A stretch of DNA of 64,000 bases from NCBI RefSeq assembly GCF_033807575.1, contig NC_084713.1:17211389-17275388 (forward strand). The letters run 5' to 3'. The notes below the pieces were generated by a model. That model saw only the letters and a program-made list of their open reading frames with translations, had not been told where the DNA came from and ran no database searches. Position 1 is the stretch's first letter, and the number at the start of each line of letters is the position of its first letter. The stretch is from Cydia pomonella. Taxonomy: Eukaryota; Arthropoda; Insecta; Lepidoptera; Tortricidae. Below are positions 56,200-64,000 of this stretch, piece after piece. A program made the translations under genes and the position numbers.

Positions 56200-56564
56200 C
56201 AGATTTCTTCGTAGGAATAGAAATATATAATGAAGTATTTTTTGTGCTCCTTATATTTGAGTATAACCTATCGATACTCATATAATATCATTGGTTGAGG
56301 CTAGCTACAGCTGGGTATCGTTGTTAATTATCACCACAGAATTATACAGGAAATTGTCATGTCTCATCTCATGATTATCGTTAAGTTAGTGAAATAGCGT
56401 ATAGGGTAGAGCATTATCTCGACCATTAGAGGCCCCGGCCCTTCAATGGGGCGTATATATGCTGATGTTGATGTATTAAGGCTGTTATCTCACTGATGCG
56501 GTTTCTGGTCGGGGCTAGTGTGATAAACGAAACTCCCCTTATTACATAAGTATAAGCATATTTA
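56200..56564. other. Intergenic, no gene recognised
   Basis: AT-rich, nothing recognised. Confidence 0.35.
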
Positions 56565-56815
56565 TATCCAAAAGAGAGGTATGGGCATTGTGAATGTCAT
56601 CTCGCTTTGTGTGAGGCACAGCCAGTGAATGTAATTCCTGATCTAGAGCAAAGCCCAACTGGGGAAGTACATCCACCTTACAGAAAACAGCAGCCAAATA
56701 ACACTAGACCCTACTCATAGTGTCATGTTGTTGTTGGGGTCGGCAACGCGCATGTAACTCCACTGGAGTTGCAGGCGTACATAGACTACGGAGACTGTGT
56801 AACTAGACGCACTAG
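56565..56815 (-). repeat. Dispersed repeat, reverse copy of the 10277 family
   Basis: ggggaagtacatccacctta and aacagcagccaaat match the 10277-10520 body in reverse. ggcaacgcgcatgtaactcc and ctggagttgcaggcgtacat follow as at 38776. Confidence 0.65.
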
Positions 56816-57337
56816 CAGATCTAGTTAACATATAAAATAATTGGCACAAATAAACGGTCCATATCATTTTCATAAACTAAAAACCTCAATTATTATGTTC
56901 CAGTATTAATCAAAATACTAGTAAATAGTATGTATATATTTAATAAATTAATTCCGTAAGTTTAATGGAATAGAAGCAAAATATTCTCACGAGAAATTTT
57001 AAACAACAAACAAAGACTTTAACTAAATCATGCTTCGTAGTGGGTCGTTACTCAGAAAAAGTGATTGGTACTCGAGTTTAAAGGGTAATAAACTAGTCAA
57101 ACGTATAAGGTAAATGTATCAGTGCTCAGCCATGCACCAGTGTGCCAAAAGTAGGTGTTATTATAGATTAATAAAGTATGAATTGAAAAGTAACTTAATT
57201 TTTAAAAGAAAAGCCGATAGAGGCTGAGCATAGGTTTCAAGATTTTATTTATTTTCAAATGAAATGTAAGTCGTTAAACAAGCACCTTTAAATATCTATA
57301 TTATTATGACTTTATTTCATTGAAATACATAAAATAC
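56816..57337. other. Intergenic and probable 3' flank of the 57338 exon
   Basis: AT-rich. The reverse-strand AATAAA at 57311-57316 lies 22 nt beyond the stop codon of the exon at 57338. Nothing else is recognised. Confidence 0.4.
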
Positions 57338-57483
57338 TCAGTAGTCATCCTGTGGCTGACCACTGGACACTGAAATCACGGAACTCGGAATCCAATAGCC
57401 AGGCGTTAAAATGGGATGGCTGTAGACTGGGTACTTAAAGGCTGTGTCTTGGTAGACGGGAGGCTGATTGCTGGCGGAAGGGC
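57338..57483 (-). CDS. Putative terminal coding exon of a host gene
   Basis: On the minus strand an AG acceptor (after tattatgcaaag) opens a frame of 47 sense codons ending in TGA at 57340-57338. An AATAAA signal lies 22 nt downstream. The peptide is Pro/Tyr/Ser-rich (PPVYQDTAFKYPVYSHPI, then LTPGYWIPSSVISVSSGQPQ, ending DDY), suggesting an extracellular or low-complexity C-terminus. No family is recognised and no upstream exon was identified before the window end. Composition is richer than the flanks, supporting a real exon. It is the best host-gene candidate here. Confidence 0.45.
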
Positions 57484-59451
57484 CTTTGCATAATATTTAA
57501 TGAAATATTTCCATAAGCTAAATTAAATTACGTTTTATTCTTTATAAAAATTAAACTTTATTAAATTATTGATGAGTAAAAACATTCATAATTCTTATTG
57601 ATCAATAAGTGGGCAAATGAGACGTTCTTGAACATAGAAATTTCGTGTAGGGGTTGACTATTGGTGCCTTTACCCTACGAGAGAAACGTCTAACACTTCT
57701 GGAGCGTTTGCCGAATGTTATAAATAGCTCAGTTTAAGCCAGGACCGCCATTATATTTTTGACCGTCGGATTGTCACTTTCTCTGGCTTATTCGTAGACG
57801 TAAAAACAAAGGTTGTTATTTTGACGATTGAATGTTTGACATTGCGTAGCTACTATGCTGTTCTTTGTCAATCTGTTCAATTGTTATTTTAGTGTCAATA
57901 CTTACTTATTTTTGTGGATTTTTTGTATTTTAGAGCCAGTTCAGTGTCAGGTTGCATGGTCAACCTACCGAGTACACCTAACCAAACGGTGACAAGCAGG
58001 TTTACTCGGGAATCCAGTAGAGAGTTAGGTCCAGGTCGCGAGAGGGGCCTGGCGTCAGCCTTTTTACCAACACAGGTGACGATTATACCTCTTACGTTCT
58101 CTTCAAGGTCTGACAGAGGGATATGAGGGTTTCACGTGTGGACCAATAGGAGTAATCCTTACTCATTGAAATCTGTTGGTAATTGAAGAAGCGTTGTCTT
58201 GTTAAATATATTTATTTATACACATTATATACATGGTTAGGGCGCCTTACTCGTCTGTACCCAGGCTTCGGCTAACACAGATGGGGGGAGGCAATCACAC
58301 AGACACTAGGGTTTGCTATACCTCGGTTTTGTCGGCCGAACGTTTAGAGCTTAAATTAGGGTCCCTCACACACACACTCCTCCCTGTAAAAATAGAGGTT
58401 CGCCTCTAGTTTTACACACATTAGAATAGGTGAATTTGGGGTAGAGTTAGGGTAGAGTCATTATTTGGGTGTTAGGTTTATTTATTTTCTTTCACATTTA
58501 GTTTTATTGTATACAAAAGTAAAATCATTAGAGTTTTAACTGTTTTTAATTACAAAATAAACTAAAATCTATCTTCAGTAGCATATGGATGGGTTACTGA
58601 GGCTCGTACATTAAATATGATTGAAGGTTTATATAATTTTTACATTGGGTGAGATAGGGGAACAAAGTTATTTGAGGACATACTAAATAATTTTGTTATA
58701 GGGAGCTAGTGACAGGCGGAGCAGTTCAGTAGTGACAATTGAGCTTTTCTATAACTGGGGAATTAAAGGGTAAATAAAGTCATATTTAATAGACGATTGT
58801 TTTCAGTATTCCATACATTAATAGTACATTCAGATGAGTTTCTTGGCGTTTCTTCTCGTCTGAAATTAGGTTACGAAACGTTGGTAGAGTAATATTACAT
58901 AGTGCTTAGAAATACCTATTAAAAATAAAATAAAATAAAATGGGTATTAATTAGCTTAGAGACCCGTCTTCATCCGGGCGTGACAGTAGATAAAGTATGT
59001 TTGTACTTACTATTCTTTGCAATATATTTACTTATGGTTACATATACATATTTTCCTTTAGCTAGCTAGGTTAGCGAAGAGATATATTAAAAGGAAAATA
59101 TAAGTTTTAAATTACAAACAAAAAGGGCTTACTACTATTCACGGTAACTGGTCACGGTAGGGCCCGGTAGGAGATAAATTCTAAAAAATATATATTATTT
59201 ACTATTTTTTTTTATTTGTCTAACAATAGTGTTAATAAAAATATACAGTAGGAATATTTACAAATTCATAGGATATTTAGGGATAGTTTTGAAAAACCCA
59301 AATCGTATTAGTTTTCACATAAAAGACGAAGGGTACTAAGGTTCACAACGTAAATACACTAGACGATCACATGGCCAAATTTATTTATTTTCCTATTTTT
59401 ATTTAATCCTGGTTGAATTTTAGTTAATTAGTTTAGTAGTAGATGGGGTAA
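57484..59451. other. Intergenic or intronic, no gene recognised
   Basis: Contains a moderately GC-rich block (about 57950-58400) with gggcgccttactcgtctgta and a pair of inverse motifs, gaggttcgcctctag. Text such as cttcatccgggcgtgaca near 58970 could be the end of an old LTR. I could not find a matching second LTR. Confidence 0.3.
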
Positions 59452-59515
59452 GGTACAACTGCTTACCATCAGGCCGGGCCGTATGCTTGTTCGCCACCGA
59501 CGTAGTATAAAAAAA
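59452..59515 (-). repeat. Fragment of the CGTCGGTGGCAAACAAGC repeat
   Basis: ctgcttaccatcaggccggg, then gttcgccaccgacgtag, with an A-rich end. Confidence 0.65.
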
Positions 59516-61790
59516 TAATATTTGCTTTGCTCAATAAGCCACATGACCTAGGTACGAAACACAAAGTTGAGGTTTACTTAAGCACTGTTGTTCTAGACTA
59601 ACATTTTCGAACTGAGCTAATGTTATTGTTAGCCCGGCTACAGTAGTGCCTGAACGTTATTGTTCTTGAATTGGTAATGTATTGTTTTCATGTGAGCTAA
59701 ATTTGCTGAAGGACGTAGACTACTGCGGGCGTAGACAAGATGCTAACGCTAATACGGAGCGTAGCATAGTCTATCTTCTCATTTCTAAAATTTATAATTT
59801 AATTTATTTCCTGCTTCTCCAGTGAATTTTTTCTGAAATTTCCGAGAGCTATTCCAACTTTTTGGAAATTTCCGTAATTTGTATATCTGTTTTGAGAACC
59901 GATACGGAAGGAAGTTACGAAACTAGAATGGCAGAACACATGGATGGCAAATGCTTGTAGGCCGAAAGGTTCTTGAGTGACGAGCGAAATGCCCAGTGAG
60001 TGAAGTCAAAATGAGACAAATAAATATGATATACAATATAAATAAAATATTTAGGGGGAATCATACAAATTACTATCTATTAATTCATCAAAATAAATAT
60101 TGGGGACAACCCTACATGATGGACCTATTCTAGCCTAAATCTAAGCAAAGTACTTTAGGTAACAGATGATCATATACAGGGTTGCCATAATTATTCGGAT
60201 CTGATACGGGACAATAGGGTAGGAAGGGGGGGGGGCGTATTCACAATATTCACATAGCTGTAGCTCACATAGGTGAGGAAACAAGGTGGTTAAATAGAGA
60301 CAGAGATGATTGTGTGTGATATAGGTATTGATATACGGGAAAAATACGGGACGCGACACGTGAATACGGTGACAGTCCCGTATACTTATACTTAAACCCA
60401 TTATACTTAAACAGGTAAACACACACTTAAATAATATTACACACACAGGAATGAATATTTGTCATATAAAACATGCCCAAGTGTTCGAACCCAGGACCTT
60501 TACAGAATACCAACTAGAGATCTAATTCTAATTTTCAAGTCAGGGATAAATTATTATGCATAAGGTATTTTTCTCTGGTTTCAAAAGCGAGACTACAGTT
60601 TTAGACTACATCCTAAACTTCTTAACTAAGACCACTAGAATATTAGCTAAATATCCTAAACAAGAAATTCAGGCAAGTAACATTATCTAACAGGGAATTT
60701 CGTACGTGGATTTAAGTGTAAAATACCCCTAGTAGTAACAAAAGCCTGAATAATTTTACAGTTAAGATAAACTAAATTTCTTAATCCCATTTAACCATTC
60801 GATAAAAGGTAAAACGCGACTGTTTTTTTTTGCACATATATAGAACTTTTTAACCTATTTCGAAAATGTTTATTTGCAATGTGACCTGCATTTAAAAGTA
60901 CCTAATTAATAACATCCCAATTGCAACAGCATTGCACTGCAGCGTTGCCGCAGAATGCAGTCTGCGTGAAATTCCAATATCTAGGATATCGACGTAGAAA
61001 TGTACATTTCCTGCGACAATAAAGCTATTGCCACATCAAAGGACGTTTTATTAGGGACTTTGATATTAATTTTAATTCAACTAAACGGTTTAAGTCAGGT
61101 GTTGTCAACCACTCGCGTGACAAACTAATTCGATTAATTAACTATAAAGTTACCTTTAAAAGCTTTGTTGTATTGACGATTACACTACCTACACCTCTTA
61201 TCTTGATGATAAATTAATAAATTTTCATTTATTATAAAGTGAAACAGATTAGTATACACTAAAGAAAAAAGTGATCACGCCCTCGCCGAGACTAGAAACG
61301 AACCGGCGTATTCAGCTCGGCTAACATCCTGTACTTGTAGGCTACCCTGTACGGGTACTGAGAACAATACCCGTCGCTGATTCTCAAATGTATGCAATCT
61401 TTGAAAGGCTATAATAAGCTGAATAAGGTGCCTTTGACCGACTCTAACGGGCGATTAGTATGTGCTTCGACCAGCTAGAGGGCTTGGTAATTTTTTTTGT
61501 ATATGATTACACAAAAATACAAAACAAAATATTAAGAAGAAGAGCTCCGATAAACATAACTCACAAGTGTCATCACCATAACACTAATATCTACACACTG
61601 ACCTCTTTCCTTATAATGAAATGCCTTTTGCATTCAATTAACAGTGTTGAGCTTCGAAGTGCAGAAATGTCCTTTAAAGAACAAAGGGCAGCTCTGCCCG
61701 CATCGGGCGTCATGGAATCTTAGTTTGAATTCCCGGAAAATAGTTCAGTCGTCCGCTAGATGGATTATATAAGTTTGCGGCAACCCGTAA
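59516..61790. other. Intergenic, no gene recognised
   Basis: AT-rich with short chance frames. A T-arm-like block (gtgttcgaacccaggacc, about 60481) and another at about 61288 suggest tRNA-derived repeat heads. No coding motif. Confidence 0.35.
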
Positions 61791-62065
61791 GTGTAAGGCC
61801 TGAGTAGACGCTCGAAGCGGAGCGTTCGGCGGGGCGTGCAGCGTGGTGTCAGGCTCCAAAGAAATTTTATCAGCGTGCACTGAGGCCGTTTTTATACGTT
61901 TGCATTTGTTTAACATGCACACCATACGCCCCGCCCCGCTGCACTGAGCCCGCGTAGTCAACAGAAACGCAACTATAATATAGAAGAGTGATAGAGAGTA
62001 ATGACTACGCTACGCTACGGAGCGTTATCTATTGGCATGTTGACTACGCAGGCTGGCCTTACACT
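61791..62065. repeat. MITE with GTGTAAGGCC ends and TAA duplication (Harbinger-like)
   Basis: Left end gtgtaaggcctgagtagacg, right end gactacgcaggctggccttacac. Both flanks are TAA, the usual 3-bp duplication of PIF/Harbinger elements. The interior is GC-rich and non-coding, about 275 bp. Confidence 0.65.
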
Positions 62066-63902
62066 AACTTCCATAAGTGCTCAATATCTTATTATTCGTG
62101 AACTGTTTTAAGTGTGAGAGTATACGAGTATTCAGCTCAGTTGCTTTGGACTTAGAGCAGTTACTAAAATGGTAATATCCGATGTGTGAGATAAATTTGA
62201 AAATCAGCGCATGAAGTCGCCAGGATCATGAAGAGCTATCATTGCATGGCACTTAAATATTTACTCCTTCCTATGTTTTCATGTTTTGTATTATTTTCTC
62301 TTCGGTGTTTGTATTTACGAATAAATTGTTTCTGTTACATTCTATTTTAATAACCAGTCCAGCCATAACGATAAAATGCTTTATTGACGGTGGCTGATAA
62401 GATCGTGCTCTTCTAGTTATCTTAGGAGCTTTGAGCTTATTAACGTTCTCCGTCACTTTAGTGTAAAAGATTTTTAACTTAAACAAAATATAAGTAAGAC
62501 ATTGGATTCGAAAGTCGCATACACGCGTACGACGTACGTCGACAGTCCCAACGTTTTTAGACTAGGTAAATATTTGCGCTATATTTTACGTTACAAACCA
62601 AAAACAGGTCTGTATTTATTAAATATACAGATAAAGTAATATACAATATAGATAGAATACAAGTCTGTGTCTAACTTGAACTTTATTCGGAGCAGAAGTA
62701 CATTTAATTAATTAACACAAACATGGTAATATAAGAAAAAGGAGGATTTAAGCTCAAGGTAATAGATATAATATTTTCAAAAGGTAAACAATCTTGACGT
62801 GTCTATTTACTGAAAACGATTGAAAGCGCTTTTTAAAAATTAGTGTATACTTATTACTTAGGAAAGCAAAACAATGTAAATAAATATATGATTTTTGTAA
62901 CATATTTGTTACATATTTGTACCTATTTGTTGTGACTTATTTTTTCAATAGTGTTTTTATAAGAAAAACACGCGACGATCACTTACCTTATTTCTATTGC
63001 TAAAAAAACGAACTATAGATTTATTTCGGTAAATTGCTAGTTGCAAGCGTGGACTGTTGCATTTGACGTAAATCTACTGATTTACTGATTAAACCTGTAT
63101 TTCGGTACCTAATAGTTACAATGATTAGAATTAATAATAAAAACTATAAGTAAACTAAAACTCAAATATTACTAAATTATATCTAAAATAAAACTAAAAT
63201 AAATCTAAAAATGGCCCCTGCGGTATGCCGCATACTATGGTACCGAAGACGCTGATTTATTGATGTATAATTAATTTTATATGACTTTCATGCGAGATCT
63301 ACGGGAATTCATCTATGCCTGGAATCTACTGAAGTCCGTTCAAGTCTTAATTAAAGGAATTACGTTATAGTGGACTCAGTAACTTTCTTATATTCTTGTA
63401 TAAGTAAGTAAGCTTTTTATCGATATTTAACTTATACAAAAAAACTGATATACTTCCAAAATGCTCTGAATCACTATTGAGAGCAAAAAGTAAAAATTGC
63501 CAAAGCTCCAGGGAGAAAAAGATGTTACTTAGTATAGTTACGTATTTTGCTTCGATAATGATAGCTACTAACTGTAATCCATAGTTTGGTACTGCATTAC
63601 AACAACCACCAAAAATTAATCCACATACCTTTACTAATGGCTGGCGGGCGGCGGCTGTGCACATTGAATGGTCACAAATTTAAACGTTTTTGAAAAAATA
63701 CGCCGGACCCGACACAACTTTGGTTATATCCAAATTATTTCTACTTAATAATAAGTACGTGAGTGACCCGCTTTAAAATAATTTTAAAATGTTCGAGTCT
63801 CACGGGAGTTTTATAGTAAATATCAAAACTAGCTTATTTTTACACTATTTCTATATCACGTACTTACTGAAAACCGCAAAATTGGCTAAGACGTATTGGA
63901 GA
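62066..63902. other. Intergenic, no gene recognised
   Basis: AT-rich. Short frames without recognisable motifs. Confidence 0.35.
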
Positions 63903-64000
63903 TTTTTTTATACTACATCGGTGGCTAACAAGCATACGGCCTGCCTGATGGTAAGCAGTCTCCGTAGCCTATGAACGTATACAACTTACTCACCGGCAGG
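63903..64000 (+). repeat. CGTCGGTGGCAAACAAGC-family repeat, cut by window end
   Basis: tttttatactacatcggtgg, aacaagcatacggcctgcc, gatggtaagcagtctccgta: the same head as at 10277. Confidence 0.7.

Noticed and set aside
57640..58980. Solo LTR
   Set aside because: Some LTR-like text near 58970, but no matching terminal repeat or target duplication was found.

Overview
The window is AT-rich insect nuclear DNA, most likely from a moth or butterfly. It is crowded with dispersed repeats of kinds I associate with Lepidoptera: the repeat with a CCGGCCAAGTG-like head and GGGTACGGAACCCTA tail, the CGTCGGTGGCAAACAAGCATACGGCC repeat, tRNA-headed SINEs, 5'-truncated LINEs and many palindromic MITEs. (TTAGG)n-like motifs, the insect telomere unit, also occur. 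No complete host gene is visible. The best host candidate is one terminal coding exon on the minus strand at 57338-57483.

The centrepiece is a virus-like Polinton/Maverick-type element at 14698-55053. It has a perfect 6-bp target duplication (ACTGTC), AGT...ACT ends and two inverted repeats of about 2.27 kb. Without two later insertions it would be only about 10.1 kb. Its 5.6-kb unique core carries a tight plus-strand cluster: packaging ATPase (40015), a small basic protein with a hydrophobic tail (40673), an unknown 268-aa protein (41002), a DDE integrase with chromodomain (41787), a penton-like protein (42869), a pVI-like minor capsid protein (43669), a major capsid protein (44126) and an adenain-like protease (45499). 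The inverted repeats carry most of the protease and a small spliced gene (here ORF A) in duplicate. I see no protein-primed DNA polymerase B, the usual Polinton replication gene. ORF A has a PCNA-binding-like motif, so use of host replication proteins is a testable idea.

Two later elements landed in the duplicated arms. (1) A 22.9-kb TIR-bounded element (16636-39583, 8-bp duplication AATAAAAT) split the left protease copy. It has no recognisable transposase and is full of MITEs, LINE pieces and a nested 3.2-kb element (22921-26120) with a FEN1/PIN-like nuclease gene and eleven GGCAGAC motifs near its ends. (2) A BEL/Pao LTR retrotransposon (46018-53275, 5-bp duplication ATCAA, apparently identical 1209-bp LTRs, tRNA-Tyr primer site) landed between the right protease and right ORF A. 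Its integrase core is deleted and a stop codon separates gag from pol. Because the structural genes are single copy in the core and only the arms were hit, one intact-looking copy of every recognisable gene survives.

The flanks (1-14691 and 55060-64000) hold LINE fragments (6645-7533, 7639-8829), a GC-rich tract with repeated covarying hairpins (3490-3753), several MITEs, a minisatellite (55393-55641) and dispersed repeats. Boundaries come from reading direct and inverted repeats by eye. Family names come from motif recognition, not from database searches.
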